Assembly: GCA_030429345.1 (NCBI GenBank) | Contig: JAUIFJ010000009.1 | Span: 86,035 to 150,034, forward strand | Source: a bacterium | GTDB lineage: Bacteria > CAIWAD01 | DNA length: 64,000 nucleotides | Reading direction: 5' to 3' | Part shown: one piece after another, positions 8,750 to 16,506 of the stretch | Layout of the letters: each line of letters opens with the position of its first letter | How positions within the stretch are numbered: the first letter of the stretch is position 1 | Position numbers and translations under genes: made by a program | The notes under the pieces: model-generated | Databases searched by the model: none | Told to the model about the DNA's origin: nothing | What the model saw: only the letters and a program-made list of their open reading frames with translations

Positions 8750-9790
8750 ATGCGCAGCATTCTGCCTGTCCTCTTGCTGGTTCTTGGCTTGGCAGGCCTC
8801 TCCACCGCGGAATCCGTCCAGGGCGAGATCCGGATGCAGTTCGACCTCTCGGCCCATTCGGCGGATCAGCCCACCGACCTTTGGATTCCCTATCCGGTGA
8901 GTGACGCCAATCAGACCATCTCCCACGTCCGCGTCGAGGGCGACTACGATGCTTCCGCCGTGTATACGGACCGCAAGCACGGCACGCCCATGCTGCACGC
9001 CCGCTGGAATGCCGGCAGCGAGGGCCGTATGCTGCACCTGGCCTTCCACGCCGAGCGGGAGGCCCAGCGCATCGAGAACCTCAAGGATCCGCGCGCCGAC
9101 TGGGATCCCGCCGACTACGCCGTCTACCTGGAAGCCACCGGCCTGGCACCCTTCAACAAGGAGATCACCGGGCTGGCGAAAGAGATCACGAAGGGAAAGA
9201 AGGGCGTGCTCGAGAAGGCGCGCGCCGTCTACGACTGGACGGTCGAGAACACCTACCGCAACCCGGACACGCGCGGCTGCGGCAGCGGCGACGTCTGCAA
9301 GCTGCTCGAGGATCCGGGAGGCAAGTGCGCCGATATCAGCAGCGTATACATCGCCCTGGCGCGCGCCGCCGGAGTGCCCTGCCGCGAGGTCTTCGGCATT
9401 CGCATGGGCCGTGACGAGTACCAGGACATTTCCACCTGGCAGCACTGCTGGGCCGAATTCTACCTGCCCGGCAAGGGTTGGATTCCGGTGGATCCCGCCG
9501 ATGTGCGCAAGGCCATGCTCAAGGAGGACATCGAGCTGGACAATCCGCGCACGGATGAGCTGCGCGCCTTCTTCTGGGCCGGCCTGGACGCCTACCGCAT
9601 CCGCCTCAGCGAAGGCCGCGACCTGCAGCTCGCGCCGCCCCAGCAGGGAGAGGCGATCAACTACCTGATGTACCCCTACGCCCAGATCGGCGGAACGACC
9701 CTGGATTGGCTGGATCCCAAAAGCTTCCAGTACCAGATCGAATACAGCCGCGACGGCGGATACGGGCTGGCGGCCCCTTCGGGCAACTAG
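8750..9790 (+). CDS. secreted transglutaminase-like cysteine protease
   Basis: The ATG at 8750 follows agaaggagttcct. A signal peptide (MRSILPVLLLVLGLAGLS) precedes a 325-residue mature chain. The transglutaminase-core triad is visible: Cys near 192 in GGKCADISSVYIALARAAGV, His near 231 in QHCWAEFYLP and Asp near 247 in GWIPVDPADV. Such proteins act in the envelope as peptidases or transamidases. A strong terminator follows. The upstream beta-rich half is the usual transglutaminase N-terminal domain. Confidence 0.85.
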   Translation: MRSILPVLLLVLGLAGLSTAESVQGEIRMQFDLSAHSADQPTDLWIPYPVSDANQTISHVRVEGDYDASAVYTDRKHGTPMLHARWNAGSEGRMLHLAFHAEREAQRIENLKDPRADWDPADYAVYLEATGLAPFNKEITGLAKEITKGKKGVLEKARAVYDWTVENTYRNPDTRGCGSGDVCKLLEDPGGKCADISSVYIALARAAGVPCREVFGIRMGRDEYQDISTWQHCWAEFYLPGKGWIPVDPADVRKAMLKEDIELDNPRTDELRAFFWAGLDAYRIRLSEGRDLQLAPPQQGEAINYLMYPYAQIGGTTLDWLDPKSFQYQIEYSRDGGYGLAAPSGN

Positions 9791-9814
9791 TCCCTGACCC
9801 TGTAGACAATCGAG

Positions 9815-9851
9815 CGCCCGCGGCCGGACCCCTTTCGCCGCGGGCGTTTTC
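9815..9851 (+). terminator. rho-independent terminator
   Basis: A 10-bp perfect stem (cgcccgcggc / gccgcgggcg) with a 12-base loop is followed by TTTT. It ends the transglutaminase transcript, 25 bp after its stop, in a convergent gap. Confidence 0.9.
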
Positions 9852-9853
9852 TC

Positions 9854-10990
9854 TCAGGGCAGGATGGTCAGGCGTCTCACATCCCGGTGACGGCCGTCGC
9901 TGAGCGAGCACAGGTAGAGGCCGCCGGCCAGGCCGGAGGCGGAGAGCGCAAATTGGTGTTCGCCCGCAGGCATCCGGCCCAGGGCGCGCTGCAGGACAAG
10001 CGCTCCCCGCAGGTCATGAAGGCGCAGCGTGACCGGAGCCGGCGCGGGCAGGCGGAAGGCCAGGGTGGTGGCGGGATTGAAGGGGTTCGGCCACAGGCCC
10101 AGGATGCTCAGGCTTTCCGGCAGCGAGTTGAGACCCGGCTCCAGGCCGGTCCCGGCCTCGCGAAGTACGACCGCGTTGGGGCGCAGCAGCCCTCCCGCTC
10201 CGCTGGCCACGAAGGCGCCCAGGGACGTCCCGTCCGGCGAGTATCGTCTCACGCTGCTGTCCTGGCCGTTGCCGACCAGGATGTCGCCGCCGGGCAGGAA
10301 GGCCACGCCTTCCGCCGAACCAAGCCCGGTCAGGAAGTCGCCCTGGTAGAGGCCCTCGGAATTGAAGCGCTTGACCGCCGTGCCGTTGTAGTCCACGACC
10401 AGCAGATCGCCCGCCTCGTCGAACCAGATATTGGTCGGCCCGAGAAGATCCGTGCCGACGAGGATCCCGTCATCCGAGCCGTCGGTGTTGAATCGTCGCA
10501 CATGGTCCCCGTTGTAGGACGACACATGCAGCCGTCCCTCCGCGTCCCAGTCCAGCCCGATCGACGCACCCACGCCTGCCTGGGTGAAGGCGCCGAGAGG
10601 AGTGCCGTCCAGCTCGTAGCGCAACACGAGCCCGTTGCCCGACCATTGCAACACATAGAGCAGGCCGTCGGCGCCGATCTTCATGCGTGTCGGACCGGAG
10701 ATGCCGGTGGCGAAGTTGTTGATGTACTCGCCGGACTCCGCATCATGCCGCGTGATGCGTCCGCTGTTGAGATTCGAGATCAGCACCACGCCCTGGTCCT
10801 CGAGAAAAAGGATATCCTGGGGCCAGGCCAGTTCGCTGTCGATGAAGGTCTGCGGATTCTGCCCGTTGGCATCCACGCGCAGGATCTGCCAGGGGGGAGC
10901 ATCGAAATTGCCGGCGTCGCTGATGTAGACGGAGAAGTCCTGGGCGAAGAGCAGTACCGGAAGCAACAGAAGGAAGAGCAAAGTGCGCAT
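9854..10990 (-). CDS. secreted NHL/SMP-30-type beta-propeller with C-terminal sorting domain
   Basis: The 378-residue protein begins with a signal peptide (MRTLLFLLLLPVLLFAQ). Repeats of about 40-45 residues carrying FNTDG, YELDG and YSPDG turns fill residues 20-290 and indicate a six-bladed NHL-like propeller. The C-terminal 80 residues (LGLWPNPFNPATTLAFRLP ... VTLRLHDLRGALV ... AGGLYL) are a FlgD-like/T9SS-type sorting domain common in FCB and related candidate phyla. It is probably exported and anchored outside the cell. The ATG at 10990 has ggag 9 bp upstream. Confidence 0.8.
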   Translation of the reverse strand: MRTLLFLLLLPVLLFAQDFSVYISDAGNFDAPPWQILRVDANGQNPQTFIDSELAWPQDILFLEDQGVVLISNLNSGRITRHDAESGEYINNFATGISGPTRMKIGADGLLYVLQWSGNGLVLRYELDGTPLGAFTQAGVGASIGLDWDAEGRLHVSSYNGDHVRRFNTDGSDDGILVGTDLLGPTNIWFDEAGDLLVVDYNGTAVKRFNSEGLYQGDFLTGLGSAEGVAFLPGGDILVGNGQDSSVRRYSPDGTSLGAFVASGAGGLLRPNAVVLREAGTGLEPGLNSLPESLSILGLWPNPFNPATTLAFRLPAPAPVTLRLHDLRGALVLQRALGRMPAGEHQFALSASGLAGGLYLCSLSDGRHRDVRRLTILP

Positions 10991-11374
10991 GAGCTGGCGT
11001 CTCCTTGTATGTACACGATTCATTCGCTGCGTTTACGGCAGCCGACAGAATGGAAGGGGCATAGGTGTCTGCGAAATCTGTCGTGCTGTGTAGAAAACCG
11101 GACTTAGAATGGAGGGCAGCTTTGCGCTTTCCTGCCGTTTGCACCAATCCTGACAAAAGCAAATCGTATGCCAATGACCGGGGCACGGCAACGCGGAGAA
11201 ATCGCCCTGTTCGAGAAGGGACGGGTGAAGTAGCTGCAATAAAACGGAAGAAGCCGGCCCACGCGCACAGGGAATGCGCATGGCACCGGCTTCAGTATCG
11301 AGAGTCTTTGTGTACGGCAGGATGTTCCCGGCGGCAGGGTCCCGGAACAGGGTGCATCACATCGTCTACTCTAA
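10991..11374. other. intergenic region, 384 bp
   Basis: The stretch holds the upstream region of the propeller gene and, at its right, the terminator of the RIC gene. I see no convincing gene in it. Confidence 0.6.
11238..11293 (-). terminator. rho-independent terminator of the RIC gene
   Basis: On the minus strand GAAGCCGG and CCGGCTTC form an 8-bp stem around an inner tgcgc/gcgca pairing, followed by TTCCGTTTTATT. It lies about 80 bp after the RIC stop. Confidence 0.7.
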
Positions 11375-12070
11375 TTACTCCCCTGCCGCCTGGACGGCAG
11401 CCTTTTCAAGCGCTCGCGGGAAGAGAATGTTGTTCTCCAGGTGAATGTGCTCGTGCAGGTCCTTTTCCAGTTCGGCGAGACCGTGCCACAGGGCGCGCCA
11501 TGTGTTGCATGCGCCTTCAGGCACCACATAGTCATCGCAGAGCCTGCGCAAGGTCCGGAGCGCTTCACCCGCAGCCTCGTGTTCATGCACAAGTTCGTCG
11601 ATGGCATCTCCCGCCTGATCGCCGGCGGACTGGAGAACGAGGGGAAAAAGACGCTGCTCCTCGTCCTGCATGTGCGACTCCAACTCCTTGCGCAGCCCGT
11701 CGAAGACATCAACCAGCGCCTGGAACTTCTCCGGGTCCCGTCCACCGTGGGCGCGAAGGACCTTGCGACACATCCCGTCCAGGCGCGGCAGCTCCTCGCG
11801 AAGCGGTCCGTGATAGGTGGCGAGAATGTGTCCGATCAGGATCGGGAGGGGCTCCCGATCCCAGCGCACCGTTCCGACACTGGTTCCGGCAAGCACATGC
11901 TGTATCTCATCGAGCACCTGGTCGACGGGGATCTCCACGGCGGCGCAGGCTTCCTTCAAGGGCAGTCCCCCACCACAGCAGTAGTCGATGCCGTGACGAG
12001 CGAAAACGCGTGTTGCGAGAGGGTACTCCGCGGCCACTTTGCCGACGGGAGTGAGTTCATTGAAAGACAT
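11375..12070 (-). CDS. ric: iron-sulfur cluster repair di-iron protein (RIC/YtfE/ScdA)
   Basis: The 231-residue protein has the ScdA_N (DUF542) domain with ARHGIDYCCGGGLPL at about residues 24-38, then a hemerythrin-like four-helix bundle with histidines at GHILATYHGPLREELPRL, ELESHMQDEEQRLFPLV, DELVHEHEAAGEAL and DLHEHIHLENNILFPRAL. RIC proteins repair iron-sulfur clusters damaged by nitric oxide or oxidants. It lies 15 bp after a TetR-type gene, which probably controls it. Confidence 0.92.
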   Translation of the reverse strand: MSFNELTPVGKVAAEYPLATRVFARHGIDYCCGGGLPLKEACAAVEIPVDQVLDEIQHVLAGTSVGTVRWDREPLPILIGHILATYHGPLREELPRLDGMCRKVLRAHGGRDPEKFQALVDVFDGLRKELESHMQDEEQRLFPLVLQSAGDQAGDAIDELVHEHEAAGEALRTLRRLCDDYVVPEGACNTWRALWHGLAELEKDLHEHIHLENNILFPRALEKAAVQAAGE

Positions 12071-12085
12071 GTTGCGATCCTTGCT

Positions 12086-12715
12086 TCATTCGATGGTTGG
12101 AGACTGGGTGTTGTCTGTTACACAGGGCTGGAGCAAGCGGCAGAGAGACTGGAGCGCTTCCTCGCGGAACTCCGGGCCCGGGCGATGCGACGCCCTGGAA
12201 GAAGCGCTTTCAATGAGCAGGTGAATCGTGCCCAGCACCGGCACCAGCAGAAGGCGCGCTTCGATGTCCCTGCGCACCTGCCCCTGCTCCATCCCCTCCC
12301 TGAGCGCCGCGAGCACAAAAGACCGTGTCTGTCGTACCGTGTGACGAATTGAGGCGCGCGCTTCATCCGGCAGGCACTGTTCAGCCTCCTCGGAACGGAA
12401 AAGCCAGGCCAGGCCGGCGTCTTCCCGGACAAGGGCAATGCGATTCCGCGCCAGTTGAAGTATGCGTTCCAGGGGTTCCGCCTCCCCTTCCGGAATACTG
12501 GCCATCATGCGCTCGACGGCGAGGGCCACCGCCGCCTCGAGCATGGCCTCCCGGTTCGGGAAATGCCGGAACAGGGCGCCGCTGGTCAGCCCAAGTTCGC
12601 GGGAAAGCCTTGTCGTGGTCAAGGCTGTAATTCCTTGACTTCCAAGTAGATCCAGAACGGCGCGGGCCGTTTCCCGTCGACGTTCGCTTCCGGTTTTCCG
12701 GGTTCGAGTGCTCAT
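12086..12715 (-). CDS. TetR-family transcriptional regulator
   Basis: The 209-residue protein has an N-terminal TetR HTH (ITALTTTRLSRELGLTSGAL, then FRHFPNREAMLEAAV) at residues 30-65 and a helical effector domain. It forms an operon with the RIC gene and sits behind a promoter with an AAGTAAG/CTTACTT palindrome between the -35 and -10 boxes, which indicates autorepression. A TetR-type regulator of RIC is less usual than NsrR or FNR control. The ligand is unknown. Confidence 0.88.
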   Translation of the reverse strand: MSTRTRKTGSERRRETARAVLDLLGSQGITALTTTRLSRELGLTSGALFRHFPNREAMLEAAVALAVERMMASIPEGEAEPLERILQLARNRIALVREDAGLAWLFRSEEAEQCLPDEARASIRHTVRQTRSFVLAALREGMEQGQVRRDIEARLLLVPVLGTIHLLIESASSRASHRPGPEFREEALQSLCRLLQPCVTDNTQSPTIE

Positions 12716-12721
12716 GGGCTG

Positions 12722-12750
12722 ATTGTAAGTAAGTTCTTACTTTTAATCAA
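12722..12750 (-). promoter_or_regulatory. TetR-RIC promoter with internal operator, probably leaderless
   Basis: On the minus strand -35 TTGATT (12750-12745), a 17-bp spacer and -10 TACAAT (12727-12722) are seen. The palindrome AAGTAAG-AA-CTTACTT at 12727-12742 fills the spacer. Only 6 bp separate the -10 box from the ATG at 12715, so the transcript would begin at or next to the start codon and have no Shine-Dalgarno. Confidence 0.75.
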
Positions 12751-12786
12751 GCGCACAGGAATCCGTTCCCGCACCCCCTCGGGAGT

Positions 12787-13374
12787 TCATGCCGGGCCGG
12801 TCTCCTTTTCCTGTCGCGCCGCCAGCTCGATGAAATCCGCCTGTTCGCGGATCTTGCGGTACTCGTTGAGGACCAGGCGACGCCAGGAAATCCAGGTGGC
12901 GAAGGACAACAGCAAGAGGACCGCAGTTCCCGAGAATCCCAGGTACAGGCTCCAGCTCTTCTCCGGGAAACGGGCAATCAGGAGCACATCGAGGGCAAGG
13001 GCGATCAGGAACCAGTTGACCGCCCAGCCGCGGCAGATGCGCATGCGGCTGCGCCCGTACTCCAGCAGATCCGAGAGACGTTCCGAGTGGGTCAGGATCA
13101 GGCGCCGGTCCCTGTAATACTCGGCGCGGCTCTTGAAGGAGGCGGACAGGAAGCCTTCGCCCCACAGTTTCTCGAGCAGCATGTCGGAAAGGCGATCCAT
13201 GACGATGCCGAGCACGTAGACGAATGCCAGCACGGGGAGCGCCACGGCCGGCTGCAGGATCTGCTCGAGAACGCCCTTGTCCACGCCGATGAGGGCAAGC
13301 ACCAGCAGCACGACCCAGGCGGTGGCACCGACCCCGATCACGATCAGTTCGACAAAGAGATTGGTTGTGCTCAC
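12787..13374 (-). CDS. membrane protein of unknown function
   Basis: The 195-residue protein has two hydrophobic segments in the first 65 residues (AWVVLLVLALIGV and ALPVLAFVYVLGIVMDRLSD), a basic soluble stretch (EYYRDRRLILTHSERLSDLL) and two more helices at about 115-165. I do not recognise the family. It lies 25 bp downstream of the MscS gene on the same strand and may be co-expressed with it. Confidence 0.65.
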   Translation of the reverse strand: MSTTNLFVELIVIGVGATAWVVLLVLALIGVDKGVLEQILQPAVALPVLAFVYVLGIVMDRLSDMLLEKLWGEGFLSASFKSRAEYYRDRRLILTHSERLSDLLEYGRSRMRICRGWAVNWFLIALALDVLLIARFPEKSWSLYLGFSGTAVLLLLSFATWISWRRLVLNEYRKIREQADFIELAARQEKETGPA

Positions 13375-13399
13375 GCGAAGCCTCCGTGTTGCATCACAC

Positions 13400-14299
13400 T
13401 CATGCGCTTCCGCCCGGCTTCAGCGTGCCGCCCCGGGACTGCAGTCCGGCCATGCCTTCCCAGACCCGCTCTTCCACGTCGTCGACGAAAAGCTGCAGGT
13501 GCGGGAAGGGGATCTGGATCCGCGCGGCGTCGAGGGCCAGCTTGGCCGCCTCGATCACGGCGACGTATACGGCGGGTTTGTCCTTGCCGTCCTCGACCCA
13601 GACGCGGATCTCGAGGTTGACGCTGGAATCCCCCAGCTCGGTGAACACGACGGCGCTTTCCTGGTGCGGCGACAGGTCCGGAATGTCTGTTACGGCTTTC
13701 AGCAGGACCTCGCGGGCCTGGGCCAGGTCCTCCTTGTAGGCGATGCCCAGCGGTACATCGATGCGCATCGCCCCTTGCTTGCTGTAGTTCTCGAGCGTGG
13801 CGTCAATGATGCGCTTGTTCGGTATCACGACGAAAGTGTTGCGCACGGTGCGGATCCGCGTGCTGCGCAGCGTGATCTCCGAGACCTGGCCGAACTCGCT
13901 TTCGGTCTCGATCCAGTCGCCGACGGCAAAGGGCTTGTCGACGAAGATCAGGATGCCGGCGATCATGTTGGCCACCGAATCCTGGGCGGCGAATCCCAGG
14001 GCGATGCCCGCCACACCCAGACCGGCCAGCGCGGTCGCGATGTTGAAGCCCAGCTGGTCTGCCGCCATCACCAGCGAGGCCAGCAGGGCCACATAGCGCA
14101 GGAGCCTGTCGACCAGCAGGACGCGGATCTCCTCCTGCACCTCCATGCGCGCCAGGGTCAGCTGCAGCGGCCGACGCACGAGCTGGAAGAGCAGCCAGCC
14201 CAGCAGGAGAATCAGCAGTGCCGCCAGTACATCCGGCAGATACCCGACGACCTTTGTCGCCAGCGTCTTGAAGTCCAGAAACTCTTCCAGGCGCTCCAT
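13400..14299 (-). CDS. mscS: small-conductance mechanosensitive channel MscS
   Basis: The 299-residue protein matches E. coli MscS in length and layout: three transmembrane helices, the pore helix with GLGVAGIALGFAAQDSVANM, the beta domain (FVDKPFAVGDWIE ... GQVSEITLRSTRIRTVRN) and a full C-terminal alpha/beta domain to residue 275. It releases solutes on hypo-osmotic shock. The weaker part is only the gene symbol, since MscS paralogues are common; a second MscS gene starts the window. Confidence 0.9.
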   Translation of the reverse strand: MERLEEFLDFKTLATKVVGYLPDVLAALLILLLGWLLFQLVRRPLQLTLARMEVQEEIRVLLVDRLLRYVALLASLVMAADQLGFNIATALAGLGVAGIALGFAAQDSVANMIAGILIFVDKPFAVGDWIETESEFGQVSEITLRSTRIRTVRNTFVVIPNKRIIDATLENYSKQGAMRIDVPLGIAYKEDLAQAREVLLKAVTDIPDLSPHQESAVVFTELGDSSVNLEIRVWVEDGKDKPAVYVAVIEAAKLALDAARIQIPFPHLQLFVDDVEERVWEGMAGLQSRGGTLKPGGSA

Positions 14300-14334
14300 G
14301 GGAAACCCCCGTTCGTGCTACACGCTGTCGATGG

Positions 14335-14697
14335 CTATTCGTCGCGGTGGACCGTATCCGGCGAGAAGGCCGGCAGGCAGACGGCGACATACTCCGCGCC
14401 TTCCGGGCCGGGAGTGCTGTAGCGGATCCATTCTCCCGCATCGGTGATCACGGCCTGTCCGGCGCGCACGCTCAGGGTTCCCCCTTCGTGTTCCACCTGC
14501 AGGGTTCCTTTCAGCACCAGCGTGATCTCGCGGAAGTCCGGACGCTGGCCGGGCTCGACCCAGCCGGAAGGCGAGACCATGCGGGCCACGCTCAGGCCTT
14601 CGTCTTTCGTGTTCACCCGGCCCACGTACTCCTCGATCCGTTTCGGTTTCGTGCCTGCGGAATCGATCACGGAGGGACCTTCAATCATTCTGGGCAT
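14335..14697 (-). CDS. cupin-domain protein
   Basis: The 120-residue protein has a single cupin fold: EPGQRPDFREITLVLKGTLQVEHEGG then VRAGQAVITDAGEWIRYS, although the classical motif-1 histidines are replaced by RPDFRE, so metal binding may be altered. The ATG at 14697 follows ggaaggagcgcgac. It lies 72 bp downstream of the N-acetyltransferase gene. The role is unknown; small cupins often bind metals or sugars. Confidence 0.75.
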   Translation of the reverse strand: MPRMIEGPSVIDSAGTKPKRIEEYVGRVNTKDEGLSVARMVSPSGWVEPGQRPDFREITLVLKGTLQVEHEGGTLSVRAGQAVITDAGEWIRYSTPGPEGAEYVAVCLPAFSPDTVHRDE

Positions 14698-14769
14698 GTC
14701 GCGCTCCTTCCAGCGTGTGATGCATGGGTATCCGCCGCCATCGGGAACGCGTGGCGGCAGCAATCTCTC

Positions 14770-15552
14770 TCATTCTTCTTCCGGCATCTCCGGCAGGTCC
14801 GAGTACGGCACATCCAGGGCAATGCCGAAGTGCTCCTCCAGCGCGTCCAGATATCCGGGTGCGTCCGGAAACTGGATCACGCTCATATCCGGACCGCGAC
14901 CCATCGTGCAACGGCGATCCTGCAGCCTCAGCATGCCGTTCTCCCTGCGGATCACGGCAATGCGCATGCGCGTGAAGTGGCTGTCGGGGTGGGTCGAGGT
15001 GTAGTGGTTCCCGTAGACGATGTCCATCGGCACGACGGGCATGCAATCCAGGCTGTAGAGGTCGATCCAGTCCTCGTCCTCGCGAACCTGCAGCAACAGG
15101 CCCAGCGCGTGTCCACGCATGCGGTAGCTGTCCCTGCCGCAGCGTGTCACAGTGCCTTCCTCAAGGGGAAGCGGGCAGGGCGGGGTCCTGGAGCCGAAGC
15201 CCGTATCCACCAGCCAGGTGCGTCCCGCAAGGGTGACCCCAGTCACCTGGTGGCTGCGCCCCGTGGGTTCTCCATGCAGGTGCACGCGCGCCAGCAAGGG
15301 GCGCGCCTCGAAGCCGGCTGCCTGGAGGGCGCGCAGGAAGAGCCCGTTGAGCTCGAAGCAGTAGCCGCCGCGCCGGCCGCGGAGCAGCTTGTCCACCTGG
15401 GCCGCGGGGTCCAGGTCGATTCCCCGACCGAGCAGGATGTCGAAGTTCTCGAAGGGGATGCTCTGCAGCTGGGCAAACTGCAGCTCGGCCAGGACATCCT
15501 GGCAGGGCCTGCCCGGAGTGGATACGCCGATGCGCGAGCAGTACTCGTCCAT
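14770..15552 (-). CDS. nat: arylamine N-acetyltransferase
   Basis: The 260-residue protein shows the NAT catalytic triad: Cys in RGGYCFELNGLFLRAL (about residue 69), His in GRSHQVTGV (about 107) and Asp in LVDTGFG (about 122), plus the N-terminal SIPFENFDILLGRGI. NAT moves an acetyl group from acetyl-CoA to arylamines or hydrazines. The start at 15552 keeps the usual family length; an upstream in-frame ATG adds 16 unconserved residues. Confidence 0.9.
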   Translation of the reverse strand: MDEYCSRIGVSTPGRPCQDVLAELQFAQLQSIPFENFDILLGRGIDLDPAAQVDKLLRGRRGGYCFELNGLFLRALQAAGFEARPLLARVHLHGEPTGRSHQVTGVTLAGRTWLVDTGFGSRTPPCPLPLEEGTVTRCGRDSYRMRGHALGLLLQVREDEDWIDLYSLDCMPVVPMDIVYGNHYTSTHPDSHFTRMRIAVIRRENGMLRLQDRRCTMGRGPDMSVIQFPDAPGYLDALEEHFGIALDVPYSDLPEMPEEE

Positions 15553-15711
15553 GGGAAAGCTCTCCCCGGACCCTTCATGCCGTGTTGTGCGGATCATGCG
15601 GGAGTATACCACTTCGCGGCCCATGCCGACCACGGGAATCGACGGCCGTCCAGATCCAGCACAATGCGGTCAGGCGTGTACACCGCCCCCGCCGAAAGAG
15701 GGTTTCGGCGT

Positions 15712-16500
15712 CTACCCGGACGACCCGGCCTGGATGCCTTCTTCGGCCAGCAGCTGCAGCAGCCGGAAGAAGGCCTCGTTCGATCGGATCGATGCGGTTT
15801 CCGCCAGGGTGTGGTAGCCCAGCGTGGGAATCTGCAGTGTCGCGCCCTGGACGCTGCCGGCGCTGGCCGCGATCACGCGTCCCATTTCCGTGCTGCCCAC
15901 GGAACGCGGCGGAGTGCCCGGCTCCGCGCGGCGGTCCAGCTCCTCGATGTAGCGATCCTTGTAGACGAAACTCAAGCCTTCGCCGCGACAAAGGGTTTCC
16001 AGGCGTTCCTGCAGCGCCGGATCGAAGGCCGCGTTGGCGTCCCGCGTTCGCAGCACAAGGTCCGGCAGGTCCTGTACGCCGGCCTCGGCGAAGGGGCTGG
16101 TATCCACGACGATCAACTGTTTGATGGGCGTGTCACGCCTGCGGATCCACTCCATCAGGAAGCGCCAGCTGCTGCCCGACTCCTCCTGCGCCGTGAAACA
16201 GGCTGTCCCGCGGAAACCGTGGTCGAAAAGGTGGACCAGGTGCGCCACCGTCAGCACGTTGTCCAGCTGGCCGCTGAGCGTCTCCTCCCCGATCGTGAGA
16301 CGATCGGTGAAGGCGACCGGCGTGCCCGGCACCAGGTGCTCCAGGCCCTGGATCTCGAAGATGGCGTTGTTGCGCCGCTCGCGGAGGAAGGCCCGGGAAT
16401 CGGGGGTCGACTCCGGCGCGTGGATTCCGTGACGGTCCGCGCCTTCCCCGGGCAGCGGACATCCTGCAGAAAGTACGAAGCACGGTCGAGTAATCGCCAT
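15712..16500 (-). CDS. M42/M20-like metallopeptidase
   Basis: The 262-residue protein has metallopeptidase motifs: LSGQLDNVLTVAHLV (the D-N/D-D metal ligand site), TACFTAQEESGSS (the EE catalytic pair) and LIVVDTSPF, with a late GYHTLAE histidine. Order and spacing fit the M28/M42 aminopeptidase clan. It is shorter than typical M42 enzymes (about 350) and seems to lack an early metal-binding histidine, so activity is uncertain. It lies 6 bp downstream of the DUF5916 gene on the same strand. Confidence 0.65.
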   Translation of the reverse strand: MAITRPCFVLSAGCPLPGEGADRHGIHAPESTPDSRAFLRERRNNAIFEIQGLEHLVPGTPVAFTDRLTIGEETLSGQLDNVLTVAHLVHLFDHGFRGTACFTAQEESGSSWRFLMEWIRRRDTPIKQLIVVDTSPFAEAGVQDLPDLVLRTRDANAAFDPALQERLETLCRGEGLSFVYKDRYIEELDRRAEPGTPPRSVGSTEMGRVIAASAGSVQGATLQIPTLGYHTLAETASIRSNEAFFRLLQLLAEEGIQAGSSG

Positions 16501-16506
16501 GCAATC

